A DNA stretch of 12,173 nt, from the NCBI GenBank assembly GCA_017998585.1, contig JAGOCT010000023.1, forward strand, positions 1-12,173. Direction: 5' to 3'. Positions 1 to 7,871 of the stretch are shown in pieces. The notes under the pieces were generated by a model. That model searched no databases. It had not been told where the DNA came from and was given only the letters and a program-made list of their open reading frames with translations. Source of the DNA: Candidatus Cloacimonadota bacterium (GTDB lineage: Bacteria > Cloacimonadota > Cloacimonadia > Cloacimonadales > WRIO01). The position numbers and the translations under genes were made by a program. Within the stretch, counting starts at the first letter, position 1. Each line of letters opens with the position of its first letter.

Positions 1-1
1 A

Positions 2-274
2 AATAGAGAAAAAGCTATGCAAATGCTGAAATCAAGACTCTATCAGTTATATGAACAAGAACGAGAAAAAGAAAGACAAAAGACAGAATCCGCAAAAACT
101 GAAATTGGATGGGGAAATCAGATTCGTTCTTATGTATTTGCTCCATACCAGATGGTAAAAGATCACAGAACAAACTATGAAACAGGTAATACGGCTCCGG
201 TGATGGATGGAGATCTGGACGGTTTTATCAATGCCTTTTTAAAATGGTCAGCTCATAATAATCTTAATAAGTAA
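2..274 (+). CDS. prfB: Peptide chain release factor 2, C-terminal end (partial, 5' end outside window)
   Basis: This is the last 90 residues of release factor 2, which recognises UGA and UAA stop codons on the ribosome and triggers peptide release. The frame is open from base 2, upstream of the first ATG at 17, so the gene begins before the window. The RF2 C-terminal signature is clear: LKSRLYQLYEQE, then IGWGNQIRSYV, PYQMVKDHRT and ETGN, followed by DGDLDGFINAFL. The PYQMVKD version separates RF2 from RF1, which has a different sequence after RSY. The GGQ and stop-codon recognition motifs, and any programmed frameshift site, lie upstream and cannot be judged. The gene is followed 24 bases later by uppS on the same strand, so co-transcription is likely. 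Confidence 0.95.
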   Translation, partial: NREKAMQMLKSRLYQLYEQEREKERQKTESAKTEIGWGNQIRSYVFAPYQMVKDHRTNYETGNTAPVMDGDLDGFINAFLKWSAHNNLNK

Positions 275-298
275 TCGTATGTTAAGGATAGTCAATTT

Positions 299-1036
299 AT
301 GAATTACAAAGAACTGATAAAGAAGATAGAACCAGATAAAATGCCTCAACACGTTGGTGTAATTATGGACGGAAATGGTAGATGGGCAAAAAAAAGAGGT
401 GCTACCCGATTATGGGGGCATAAAAATGGAGTAGAATCTGTTCGTGCCATTGTAGAAGCTTCTGTTGAGATTGGCTTAAAATATTTAACAATTTATGCTT
501 TTTCAACAGAAAACTGGTCAAGACCAGATGATGAAGTCAAAGGCTTGTTAAAACTAATACTGGATTCACTCATTAAAGAAATTGATTCCATGAGTAAACA
601 GAATATTGTCGTTCGTTTTATCGGAACTGATATGGGGTTATCCGAAGAATATAAAATGAAAATTGAAAAAGAATGTGAGAAATCTTATCATAATACGGGT
701 TTAAATTTCAATATTGCTTTCAATTACGGTGGAAGAACAGAACTGCTAGAAGGCATTAGAAAAGTTTCTGAAATGGTTAAGAATAATCAAATTCAGCCAG
801 AAGAAATCGATGAAAAAATGATTTCAGATCATTTATATACAAAAGGAATGCCTGATCCTGACTTAATTATCAGGAGCAGTGGAGAAAAACGTTTGTCCAA
901 TTTTCTTATCTGGCAATCAGCCTATGCAGAATTTTATTTTACAGATGTATTGTGGCCTGATTTCAGAAAAAAAGAATTTATCGAAGGTATAATCGATTAT
1001 CAAAACAGACAAAGGCGTTATGGAGGTAGTCAATGA
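299..1036 (+). CDS. uppS: Isoprenyl transferase (undecaprenyl diphosphate synthase)
   Basis: Cytosolic cis-prenyltransferase that adds isopentenyl diphosphate units to farnesyl diphosphate, making the C55 carrier lipid for peptidoglycan and surface glycans. At 245 residues it has the usual length. The first motif HVGVIMDGNGRWAKKRG holds the Mg-binding Asp24 with Asn26, Arg28 and Trp29. His41 follows, then FSTENWSRP with Ser69. Near the C-terminus are RSSGE with Arg192, then Arg198, and Glu211 in AYAEFYF. These match the E. coli enzyme with a constant offset of two (D26, H43, S71, R194, R200, E213). The ATG is preceded by AAGGA at 284-288. Its stop overlaps the cdsA start by four bases (ATGA), so the two lipid genes are translationally coupled. 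Confidence 0.97.
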   Translation: MNYKELIKKIEPDKMPQHVGVIMDGNGRWAKKRGATRLWGHKNGVESVRAIVEASVEIGLKYLTIYAFSTENWSRPDDEVKGLLKLILDSLIKEIDSMSKQNIVVRFIGTDMGLSEEYKMKIEKECEKSYHNTGLNFNIAFNYGGRTELLEGIRKVSEMVKNNQIQPEEIDEKMISDHLYTKGMPDPDLIIRSSGEKRLSNFLIWQSAYAEFYFTDVLWPDFRKKEFIEGIIDYQNRQRRYGGSQ

Positions 1037-1833
1037 CTGAGTTAATCAAAAGAAGTCTGATAGCTGTAATTGCTATACCAGGCTTACTCTTTCTATACTA
1101 TTATGGTCAGATACCTCTTCTGATTCTTATGATAGCGTTAAGTCTGATGTCGGCTCATGAGTTAAGTAAAATGTTGAAGAATAAATCTGTAAAACTGATG
1201 ACAACAGTCGTCAGTCTAAGTGCTTTTATGTGTTACTTTACAGCCAAACTCAGTTTTGAATCAACTTTATATCTATTATTTTTATCGATGATTATATTTG
1301 GAATTGAGGATGTGATTAAGAGCAAAATAGAAGGCGCTTTTAGTCGTTTTAGTGCTTCGGTATGGATTTTAGTTTATTGTGGTATGAGTTTTGGGTTGGC
1401 ATATAGAATTCATCACTTACACAATGGGAACTATTTGTTACCACTAATAGCAGTATTGATTTGGATAACCGATTCAGGCGCTTATTTTGTTGGGATGAAT
1501 CTAGGCAAACATAGAGGAATCTTTAAAGTCAGTCCTAAAAAGTCTATTGAAGGGTTTATAGGCGGATTTGTATTTGCTGTTGTTTTTGCTCTATTAGCTC
1601 ATTACATGATGCCAGATAAAATTAATCTGATTGTTGCAATTATGATGGGTATTGTTGTAGGAATTAGCGGTCAGTTTGGTGATTTGTTTGAATCTATTCT
1701 GAAACGGGATTGTGGTGTTAAAGATAGTTCAAATCTAATTCCTGGGCATGGAGGAATATTGGATCGCTTTGATAGTTTTATGATAGCTGTTCCATTATTT
1801 TACATAATTTATAAAATAGTATTGGAGTTATAA
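1033..1833 (+). CDS. cdsA: Phosphatidate cytidylyltransferase
   Basis: Inner-membrane enzyme that converts phosphatidic acid and CTP to CDP-diacylglycerol, the precursor of phosphatidylglycerol, cardiolipin and phosphatidylethanolamine. The 266-residue protein is almost entirely hydrophobic segments (several transmembrane helices, for example residues 9-40 and 170-215). It carries the family signature near the C-terminus at residues 221-247: S-I-L-K-R, then K-D-S-S, then PGHGGILDRFD. Length is normal. GGAGG at 1022-1026 lies six bases before the ATG, inside the end of uppS. The uppS-cdsA pair is common in bacteria, but dxr and rseP, which often follow, are absent here. The next gene starts immediately after the stop. 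Confidence 0.96.
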   Translation: MTELIKRSLIAVIAIPGLLFLYYYGQIPLLILMIALSLMSAHELSKMLKNKSVKLMTTVVSLSAFMCYFTAKLSFESTLYLLFLSMIIFGIEDVIKSKIEGAFSRFSASVWILVYCGMSFGLAYRIHHLHNGNYLLPLIAVLIWITDSGAYFVGMNLGKHRGIFKVSPKKSIEGFIGGFVFAVVFALLAHYMMPDKINLIVAIMMGIVVGISGQFGDLFESILKRDCGVKDSSNLIPGHGGILDRFDSFMIAVPLFYIIYKIVLEL

Positions 1834-3384
1834 ATGTCGAAAAAAAGACTAATTTTGATAATGATAATCATTATCAGTTTTACTTGCTTATGGAGTATCA
1901 ATCTCAATTTATTTAAAAATGATGATAAAGACCAGACAGAAGAAACTGATCCATTAATGGACTCATTGTATCAGGTAATTGATGATCAGTCATTAAAAAT
2001 AGAAACCTTACAGATGATGTTGGATAGTTTACAATGTATAGTGGACTCATTAAAACAAGATGAAAATGGAAGTGATGATTTTTTTGTAATCAATAAAAAT
2101 TTTCAGCTACCAGACTCTTATGAGTTTGCTGGTATTAAATTTGATTTAAAAAATGAAAGAATCAGGAATAAATTACAACTGATTTTTGATTATGAAGTTA
2201 AGAAAGCATATAAATATATTCCTCGTAGTTCTACTTATTTTCCCATATTTGAAAATTATTTTGCTCAATACAATATCCCTGATGATGCAAAGTATATTGC
2301 TTGTGCAGAGAGTTATCTGAGTTATATGGCTTATTCATCTGTCGGAGCTGCCGGTATCTGGCAGTTTATGCCTGGAACAGGTAAACAATACAAATTGGTC
2401 ATTAATGATTATCTGGATGAAAGAAGAAATGTATTTAAAGCAACAGAAGCAGCCTGTCAGTATCTGAATAACAGTAATGAGTATTTATTACAGAGAGAAA
2501 TTGATGACTGGTTGTTAGTGATGGCAAGCTATAATGCCGGAATGGGGAATATTACTAAAGCAATTAGTGAGCAGGGCGCTAAAGATTTCTTTTCACTGAT
2601 AATGCGACACGATGAAACAAATGATTATGTATGGCGGGCTATTGCAATCAAGATCATATTTGAAAATGAAGAAACTCTTTTTGGAAAAAGATTTGAGCGT
2701 GAACCTTTTTTACTTGATAAAGCAAAAGTGGCTACCCTTGATTTAAATGGCTATCATTTACTAAATGAATGGGCAATTGCACAAGGTACAAATATCAGCG
2801 CAGTATGGGAATTAAATCCGTGGATTAAGATCAATAAGAAGAAACAGGGTAAGTATTCCAAAATTAACCAGATGATTTTACCTCCTGGTCAATTTCAGAT
2901 TTTGATCCCTATTGATGCAGTTCCTGATTCTGCAAAATTAGCTGAACTTCAGTTAAAATATCAGGAACAATCTAAACCAATTGTTAAAAATGACAAGATT
3001 TATCATAAAGTAAAAAAGGGAGAGACATTAAGCCACATTGCCAAAAAATATGGCGTTACTGTTACTGATTTAAAGGCATGGAATCATCTCAAAAAGAATA
3101 AGATAGTCAAAGGAATGACATTAGTCATTAACCGTGAAAGTTTACAAGATTCAGTCTATACCAATACGGCTACTCAGATAACTCAAACAAAAGAAGATAA
3201 ATCTGTAAAAACTGAAAAGAAAAAATCAAAATATGTTGTTAAATCTGGTGATACCTTGTACCGTATCGCTAAACGTATTGGGGTTAGCCAGGATCAGCTG
3301 ATTTCAAAAAATAACTTAAAAACCAAAAAAGTAAACGGACAGGTTACTGTCATTTTACAAAAAGGTCAGGTACTTTTCTACTAA
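1834..3384 (+). CDS. Membrane-anchored lytic murein transglycosylase with two LysM domains (MltD type)
   Basis: Likely cleaves the beta-1,4 bond between MurNAc and GlcNAc in peptidoglycan, leaving anhydro-MurNAc ends. Residues 6-20 form a hydrophobic export or anchor segment. Cys18 sits in S-F-T-C, a poor lipobox, so unlike E. coli MltD this is more likely a signal anchor than a lipoprotein. Residues 41-75 are a short heptad-like coiled coil. The SLT catalytic domain starts around residue 125. Glu159 in CAES is the expected catalytic acid, followed by GAAGIWQFMPGTG (171-183) and ASYNAGMGNI (from 231). Two LysM murein-binding repeats follow at about 390-432 and 467-510. The start abuts the cdsA stop, with GGAG six bases upstream. 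The family call is firm; the exact orthologue name is less certain. Confidence 0.92.
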   Translation: MSKKRLILIMIIIISFTCLWSINLNLFKNDDKDQTEETDPLMDSLYQVIDDQSLKIETLQMMLDSLQCIVDSLKQDENGSDDFFVINKNFQLPDSYEFAGIKFDLKNERIRNKLQLIFDYEVKKAYKYIPRSSTYFPIFENYFAQYNIPDDAKYIACAESYLSYMAYSSVGAAGIWQFMPGTGKQYKLVINDYLDERRNVFKATEAACQYLNNSNEYLLQREIDDWLLVMASYNAGMGNITKAISEQGAKDFFSLIMRHDETNDYVWRAIAIKIIFENEETLFGKRFEREPFLLDKAKVATLDLNGYHLLNEWAIAQGTNISAVWELNPWIKINKKKQGKYSKINQMILPPGQFQILIPIDAVPDSAKLAELQLKYQEQSKPIVKNDKIYHKVKKGETLSHIAKKYGVTVTDLKAWNHLKKNKIVKGMTLVINRESLQDSVYTNTATQITQTKEDKSVKTEKKKSKYVVKSGDTLYRIAKRIGVSQDQLISKNNLKTKKVNGQVTVILQKGQVLFY

Positions 3385-3863
3385 TGGCTTACCTTATCAG
3401 AAGAATGTCAGAAGAAGATTTGAATGAAGTGTATTCAATTGAAATGGAATCTGAGCATGATACCTGGGATTTTGAAGGGTTTAAGATTGCTTTTGTTCAG
3501 GATGAGTCTTATGTCCTATTGGATAGTGAAGGAATGATTATCGCTGGCTTTTTGTTTGGTTATGAAACAGCAGATGAATTTAGTATCTCAAACATAGCTA
3601 TCAGAAAGTGCTATCAAAATAAAGGATTAGCTTATCAATTTTTAAATCACGTAATTATGGAAAAGAAGCATATTAAATCTTTTTTTCTTGAAGTCAGGAA
3701 ATCAAATCTGCCTGCCAGACGATTGTATGACAAGTTAGGTTTTGTACCATTATATATCAGAAAAGCCTATTATCAAAGTCCTGTTGAAGATGCCCTGGTT
3801 ATGGGTTTGATTCGTGAAGAACAGATAATCAGTCAATCTCAGACTGAGAAAAAGGGGCTATAG
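3384..3863 (+). CDS. rimI: Ribosomal protein bS18-alanine N-acetyltransferase (GNAT family)
   Basis: Acetylates the N-terminal alanine of ribosomal protein S18 in the family's best-known member, using acetyl-CoA. The 159-residue protein is one GNAT domain. The acetyl-CoA loop is YQNKGLAYQF (Q-x-x-G-x-A, residues 77-86). The RimI-type C-terminal block is FLEVRKSNLPARRLYDKLGF, followed by a stretch ending in SPVEDALVMGL. Glu103 and Tyr115 fall at the same numbers as the E. coli catalytic pair. The ATG overlaps the transglycosylase stop by one base (TAATG) and has no good ribosome binding site: the nearest AGG is about 13 bases upstream. Translation therefore probably depends on reinitiation. 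The usual partner tsaB is not beside it. Calling this RimI rather than another N-alpha-acetyltransferase is well supported but rests on motifs. Confidence 0.88.
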   Translation: MAYLIRRMSEEDLNEVYSIEMESEHDTWDFEGFKIAFVQDESYVLLDSEGMIIAGFLFGYETADEFSISNIAIRKCYQNKGLAYQFLNHVIMEKKHIKSFFLEVRKSNLPARRLYDKLGFVPLYIRKAYYQSPVEDALVMGLIREEQIISQSQTEKKGL

Positions 3864-3865
3864 TT

Positions 3866-3870
3866 GGGAG
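3866..3870 (+). promoter_or_regulatory. Ribosome binding site deciding the nadB start
   Basis: GGGAG sits five bases before the ATG at 3876, the same spacing seen at tmk, ctpA, rsmI and the alcohol dehydrogenase. The alternative TTG at 3864 has AAGGGG (3852-3857) six bases upstream, so it is not excluded. Confidence 0.6.
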
Positions 3871-3875
3871 ATAAA

Positions 3876-5474
3876 ATGTATCAGTATGATTTTTTAGTGA
3901 TTGGTTCAGGAATTGCCGGATTGGTCTATGCGCTTGAAGTGTCAAAACTGGGTAAGGTTGCTATTGTAACCAAGAAAAAGATAAACGACTGTAATTCAGA
4001 TTATGCTCAAGGAGGAATTGCAGCGGTTATTGATAATAAAGATTCTTTCAATTTTCATGTAAGAGATACATACGAAGCCGGTGCTCAACTCGGTAAAAAG
4101 AAAATTATAGAAACGATTGTGGAAGAAGGACCAGAGGCAATCCAGTATCTGATTCAAAAAGGTACTTTATTTACTGTAAAAAATCCCAGATTAGACCGTT
4201 CTCTGGAAAACCTGTCTCTGACCAAAGAAGGAGGACATTCTCAGCAACGAGTCGCTTATGCTGCAGATTCAACCGGACATGAAATTATGCAGGCATTGAT
4301 TGAGAACTGTTATGAAAATCCACAGATTGATATTTTTGAAAATCATATTGCTGTCGATTTAATTACTCAACATCATATTCCTCAGACAGATGGGTTTATA
4401 CCTCGAATTACCTGTTGGGGTGCTTATATTTTAGATATTGATAATGGAAAAATTAAAACTTTTGTCAGTAAAAAGACCATGCTGGCTACTGGAGGAGCTG
4501 CTCAGGTTTACCTTCAAAGTACTAATCCTGATGTAGCAACAGGTGATGGTGTCGCAATGGCAAGACTTGCCGGTGCAAGAGTCGCTAATATGGAATTTGT
4601 TCAATTTCATCCTACAGCATTTTATTCACCTGATGGTCATACGTTTTTGATTACAGAAGCTCTAAGAGGTGAAGGCGCTGTTTTAAGACTTCAGGATGGT
4701 AATACATTTATGGATCGATATCATCAAATGGGATCTCTTGCACCTCGTGACATTGTAGCAAGAGCGATTGATTTTGAATTAAAGAAACGGGATGAAAAAT
4801 TTGTATATCTGGATGCAACTAAAGTAGATCATGAGAAACTCAGATCACATTTCCCTTACATCGATAAAAAATGCAAAAAACGTGGAGTTGATTTTACTAA
4901 AGATTATATTCCAGTAGCACCTGCTGCCCATTATTTTTGCGGGGGTGTTTTAGCTACAATCAATGGAGAAACAGATGTTGCCAATTTATTTGCTGCCGGA
5001 GAAGTCGCCTGTACAGGATTACATGGAGCCAATCGTCTTGCATCCAATTCTCTACTTGAAGCGTTGGTTGTAGCAAAAAGAGCAGGCAACCATCCATCTA
5101 ACAAAGAATCTGTTGATTTCCCTACGATACCTGAATGGCGTGATGTCGGGATGTTTAATGAAAATGATTGGGTTGTTATCTCTCATAACCGTGAAGTGGT
5201 TAAACATACCATGCAGAATTATGTTGGAATAACGAGAAGCAGAAGATTGTTAAAGTATGCGCTGACTCGTTTAAACTCAATTTATCAGGAAATTGATAAT
5301 TTTTATCATCACAATAGTATTAGAAAAGAAGTGATTGAAACCCGAAATTTAGCAGTAATCGCTAATCTGATCATTACATCAGCCTTACAGAGAAAGGAAA
5401 GTCGGGGGCTACATTATGTGACTGACTATCCTGGAAAGAATGATGAATTATATCAAAAAGACACGATTATATAG
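3876..5474 (+). CDS. nadB: L-aspartate oxidase
   Basis: FAD enzyme oxidising L-aspartate to iminoaspartate, the first step of de novo NAD synthesis; NadA then makes quinolinate. The protein is 532 residues, the family size. The FAD motif is GSGIAGL at 10-16, followed by DYAQGGIAAV. Residues known to matter in E. coli NadB are all present, shifted by one: His245 in FVQFHPTA, Arg291 in APRDIVARAI, His352 in APAAHYF and Arg387 in GANRLASNSLLEAL. The last motif separates it from fumarate reductase and succinate dehydrogenase subunits only in combination with the others. An in-frame TTG at 3864 would add four residues. I prefer the ATG at 3876 because GGGAG lies five bases before it and homologues begin at this point. 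nadA and nadC are not in the window. Confidence 0.95.
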   Translation: MYQYDFLVIGSGIAGLVYALEVSKLGKVAIVTKKKINDCNSDYAQGGIAAVIDNKDSFNFHVRDTYEAGAQLGKKKIIETIVEEGPEAIQYLIQKGTLFTVKNPRLDRSLENLSLTKEGGHSQQRVAYAADSTGHEIMQALIENCYENPQIDIFENHIAVDLITQHHIPQTDGFIPRITCWGAYILDIDNGKIKTFVSKKTMLATGGAAQVYLQSTNPDVATGDGVAMARLAGARVANMEFVQFHPTAFYSPDGHTFLITEALRGEGAVLRLQDGNTFMDRYHQMGSLAPRDIVARAIDFELKKRDEKFVYLDATKVDHEKLRSHFPYIDKKCKKRGVDFTKDYIPVAPAAHYFCGGVLATINGETDVANLFAAGEVACTGLHGANRLASNSLLEALVVAKRAGNHPSNKESVDFPTIPEWRDVGMFNENDWVVISHNREVVKHTMQNYVGITRSRRLLKYALTRLNSIYQEIDNFYHHNSIRKEVIETRNLAVIANLIITSALQRKESRGLHYVTDYPGKNDELYQKDTII

Positions 5475-5483
5475 ATATGATAT

Positions 5484-5568
5484 GTTTAACAGGTCTGACC
5501 ACTTATTTTTATTGGCATTTATTTTGCATGTGTTTAAAATAAAATTTTTGTCATCAGACCTTTTAAAC
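5484..5568. repeat. Imperfect inverted repeat flanking the tmk promoter
   Basis: Two 15-base arms, GTTTAACAGGTCTGA at 5484-5498 and TCAGACCTTTTAAAC at 5554-5568, are inverted copies matching at 14 of 15 positions, with a 55-base AT-rich spacer. The spacer contains the candidate tmk promoter. The left arm would lie around -49 to -63 and the right arm just downstream of the predicted transcription start. This arrangement could be a pair of regulator sites or an alternative RNA fold; no T-run follows the right arm, so it does not look like a normal terminator for nadB. Confidence 0.6.
5512..5540 (+). promoter_or_regulatory. Candidate sigma70-type promoter for tmk-ctpA
   Basis: TTGGCA at 5512-5517 and TAAAAT at 5535-5540 are separated by 17 bases. 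Each hexamer matches the consensus at five of six positions, and a TG lies just upstream of the -10. Transcription would start near 5547, giving a leader of about 70 bases before the tmk ATG. The surrounding gap is the longest on the plus strand in the window, consistent with a new transcription unit after nadB. Confidence 0.6.
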
Positions 5569-5609
5569 AAAGAAGCATGATACTCTGAAAAGTTAAAAAT
5601 GAATTAAAC

Positions 5610-5614
5610 AGGAG
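5610..5614 (+). promoter_or_regulatory. Ribosome binding site deciding the tmk start
   Basis: AGGAG lies five bases before the ATG at 5620. The in-frame TTG at 5617 would be only two bases from it, which is too close, so the ATG is chosen. Confidence 0.75.
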
Positions 5615-5619
5615 ACTTG

Positions 5620-6249
5620 ATGAAGGCACTTTTTATAACGTTCGAAGGAATTGAAGGCTGTGGAAAATCAACCCAGTCTAAAATGCTGAATAATTGTTTA
5701 TTAGAAGAAGGATATCAGGTATTACTGACAAGAGAACCTGGCGGTCCTGTGATCAGCGAAAAAATCCGGCATTTATTGCTTGATATTGCTCACCAGGAAA
5801 TGACACCTGAAACTGAAATCCTTCTATATTTGGCGTCTCGTGCTCAGCATACTGCGGAATGGATTATACCTGCGCTGAAACAGAATGCGGTTGTGATTTG
5901 TGACCGTTATTATGATTCAACATTTGCTTATCAGGGTAGCGCCAGAAAGATTGATCTAGACACAATTCGTTGTATCAATACATTCGCTACCTACGGAAAA
6001 GTACCTGATCTGACTTTTTATATAGATATTCCGGTCGATGTTAGTATAGAACGGATCAAGACAAAAAAACAAGATCGTTTAGAAAATGAATGTAAAGCCT
6101 TTCATGAAGAAGTGAAAAAAGGTTTTGACCAATTGTTAACCGAAAATCCTGACCGATATGTTCATATTGATGGTCAGCTTGACATAGAAACAATACATAA
6201 CAAAATAAAAGAGATCGTTTTATGGAAACTGAAAGAAGGGAAGAAATGA
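5620..6249 (+). CDS. tmk: Thymidylate kinase
   Basis: Cytosolic kinase that phosphorylates dTMP to dTDP with ATP, an essential step in dTTP supply. The 209-residue length is typical. The P-loop is G-I-E-G-C-G-K-S-T at residues 10-18. It is followed by TREPGG (substrate-binding loop), then the DR motif at Asp95-Arg96 in CDRYYDSTFAYQG. The lid region is around KKQDRLENE, a standard short bacterial form. The gene opens a new transcription unit after a 145-base gap. Its stop overlaps the start of the downstream protease gene (ATGA), so the two are probably co-translated. They have no obvious shared pathway, so the linkage is likely historical. Confidence 0.96.
   Translation: MKALFITFEGIEGCGKSTQSKMLNNCLLEEGYQVLLTREPGGPVISEKIRHLLLDIAHQEMTPETEILLYLASRAQHTAEWIIPALKQNAVVICDRYYDSTFAYQGSARKIDLDTIRCINTFATYGKVPDLTFYIDIPVDVSIERIKTKKQDRLENECKAFHEEVKKGFDQLLTENPDRYVHIDGQLDIETIHNKIKEIVLWKLKEGKK
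6236..6240 (+). promoter_or_regulatory. Ribosome binding site deciding the ctpA start
   Basis: AAGGG inside the end of tmk is five bases before the ATG at 6246. An ATG eight codons earlier (6222) is in frame, but it would put a charged stretch before the signal sequence. The inner ATG is therefore preferred. Confidence 0.7.
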
Positions 6250-7853
6250 AACTTTTAAGAAAAAACAAGGTCATTTTTTACTCCATTCTGGTAATCTGGA
6301 TGCTGGCTGGCACCATTATATTTAACTATTCAGTTGGTCATGCTCAGAATCAGGTGGACAGTAATGAATTTTACAAGTTCATGAAGATTTTCCGGGATGT
6401 CGTACTGATGGTTAAGCAGAATTATGTGGAAGATATCAAAATGGAAGAACTGTTTGAATACGCCATCAATGGCATGCTTGAAGATGTCGATCCGCATACC
6501 AATTTTATGAAGCCTGATGATTTTAAAGAGTTTCAAACCAGCACAATGGGAGAATTTGGTGGCTTAGGTATTACTATTGATAAACAAGGTGATTATATTA
6601 CGGTAGTTTCACCAATAGAAGGAACACCTGCCTACAAAATGGGGATTCAAGCTGGTGATAAAATTGTAAAAGTAGATGGTGAAAATGTGGTTGGAATTAA
6701 TACCGACGATGTCATCAAAAAAATGCGTGGCGAAAAAGGCTCAAAAGTCTTGATTACCATTTCAAGACCAGGATTAAAAAACACCCTGGATTTTGAGATT
6801 ATTCGCGATATTATAAAAATAAAAAGTATTCCTTATGCATTTAAACTGGATAATGGGATTGGCTATATCAGAATTAGACAGTTTAATGCCAATACCAGCT
6901 CAGAACTTCGTCAAAGCCTTGATACACTTGAAAAAGAAGGTATCAGAGGTTTACTGATTGATTTAAGATTTAATCCAGGTGGTTTACTTAATGAAGCCAT
7001 TGATACTGTAAATGAATTTATCGGTGGAGAAAAACTCGTTGTATTTACTAAAGGGCGCGTCCCACAATATAATCAGGAGTACTTTACCAGATACAACAGA
7101 ATGAGAACTGGCTATCCAGTTGTTGTGATGATTAATGAAGCCAGTGCCAGTGCATCTGAAATTTTTGCCGGTTCTTTACAGGATTGGGATAAAGGTCTTG
7201 TCGTTGGTAAAACCTCTTTTGGCAAAGGCTCAGTTCAGCAATTATACCCTTTATCTGACGGATATGGTATTAAAATTACTATTTCCAAATACTATATCAA
7301 ATCAGGTCGTTGCATCCATAAAGATATCAATGATAAACTCTTACGTGGCAAAGAAGTCAGCGAAGAAGAAAAGAAGAAAATCGAAAAAGAAAACAATGAC
7401 CACATCTATAAAACAGTCAAAGGTAGAACTGTCTATGGTGGTGGTGGAGTTACTCCTGATATCGAAATCGAACAGGATCGGTTAAATAATCTCGAAATGG
7501 AAATCAGACGACTTAATTTGTTCTTTGATTATTCAGTGGACTATATTGCTAAACATAAAGACCAAGTGAAAGAAAATTTCGTTGCAGATGATACCATCAT
7601 TCAAAACTTCCTTGTCTATGCAAAAGAAAAGGGCTTAAAATACGAAAAAGCTTCTCTGGACAGCTCTTATACTTATATTAAAAACTCTCTGACCAGTAAC
7701 ATTATTGACAAAAAATTCGGAGAGATTGCAGGTTATAAAGCTGGATTAAATGTAGATAAACAATTAGTCGAAGCACTTGCAATTTTCGACAAGTATCCAA
7801 CTCTTGATGATATGTTTGACTATGCTAAGACAATTCAAAAAAGTAAAAAATAA
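6246..7853 (+). CDS. Carboxyl-terminal processing protease, S41 family (CtpA/Prc type)
   Basis: Exported serine protease expected to trim or degrade envelope proteins from their C-termini. Residues 9-28 form a signal or anchor helix, with a possible signal peptidase cut after Ala33 (GHA-Q). A PDZ domain spans about 104-175, beginning FGGLGITID. The S41 core follows: LIDLRFNPGG, then NEASASASEIFAG with catalytic Ser302, and TSFGKGSVQQL with catalytic Lys327. The Ser-Lys spacing of 25 equals that of E. coli Prc (S430/K455). Residues from about 395 to 535 form a charged extension absent from minimal CtpA proteins but seen in several Bacteroidota-like relatives. The gene overlaps tmk by four bases and is followed by a strong terminator. 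Family assignment is firm; its substrate is unknown. Confidence 0.94.
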   Translation: MKLLRKNKVIFYSILVIWMLAGTIIFNYSVGHAQNQVDSNEFYKFMKIFRDVVLMVKQNYVEDIKMEELFEYAINGMLEDVDPHTNFMKPDDFKEFQTSTMGEFGGLGITIDKQGDYITVVSPIEGTPAYKMGIQAGDKIVKVDGENVVGINTDDVIKKMRGEKGSKVLITISRPGLKNTLDFEIIRDIIKIKSIPYAFKLDNGIGYIRIRQFNANTSSELRQSLDTLEKEGIRGLLIDLRFNPGGLLNEAIDTVNEFIGGEKLVVFTKGRVPQYNQEYFTRYNRMRTGYPVVVMINEASASASEIFAGSLQDWDKGLVVGKTSFGKGSVQQLYPLSDGYGIKITISKYYIKSGRCIHKDINDKLLRGKEVSEEEKKKIEKENNDHIYKTVKGRTVYGGGGVTPDIEIEQDRLNNLEMEIRRLNLFFDYSVDYIAKHKDQVKENFVADDTIIQNFLVYAKEKGLKYEKASLDSSYTYIKNSLTSNIIDKKFGEIAGYKAGLNVDKQLVEALAIFDKYPTLDDMFDYAKTIQKSKK

Positions 7854-7871
7854 AATTGATTATAAATGAGT

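Noticed and set aside
5484..5568. Inverted repeat read as a terminator for nadB
   Set aside because: The loop would be 55 bases and no run of T follows the second arm, so it does not fit an intrinsic terminator.
6056..6536. Minus-strand open frames of about 70 codons opposite tmk and ctpA
   Set aside because: They lie wholly antisense to well-supported genes, have no ribosome binding site worth noting and match no family I recognise; they mirror the codon pattern of the real genes.
7135..7485. Plus-strand 116-codon frame inside ctpA
   Set aside because: It runs out of frame across the S41 catalytic core of ctpA, and its lysine-rich tail is the frame-shifted reading of an AAG/AAA-rich stretch.
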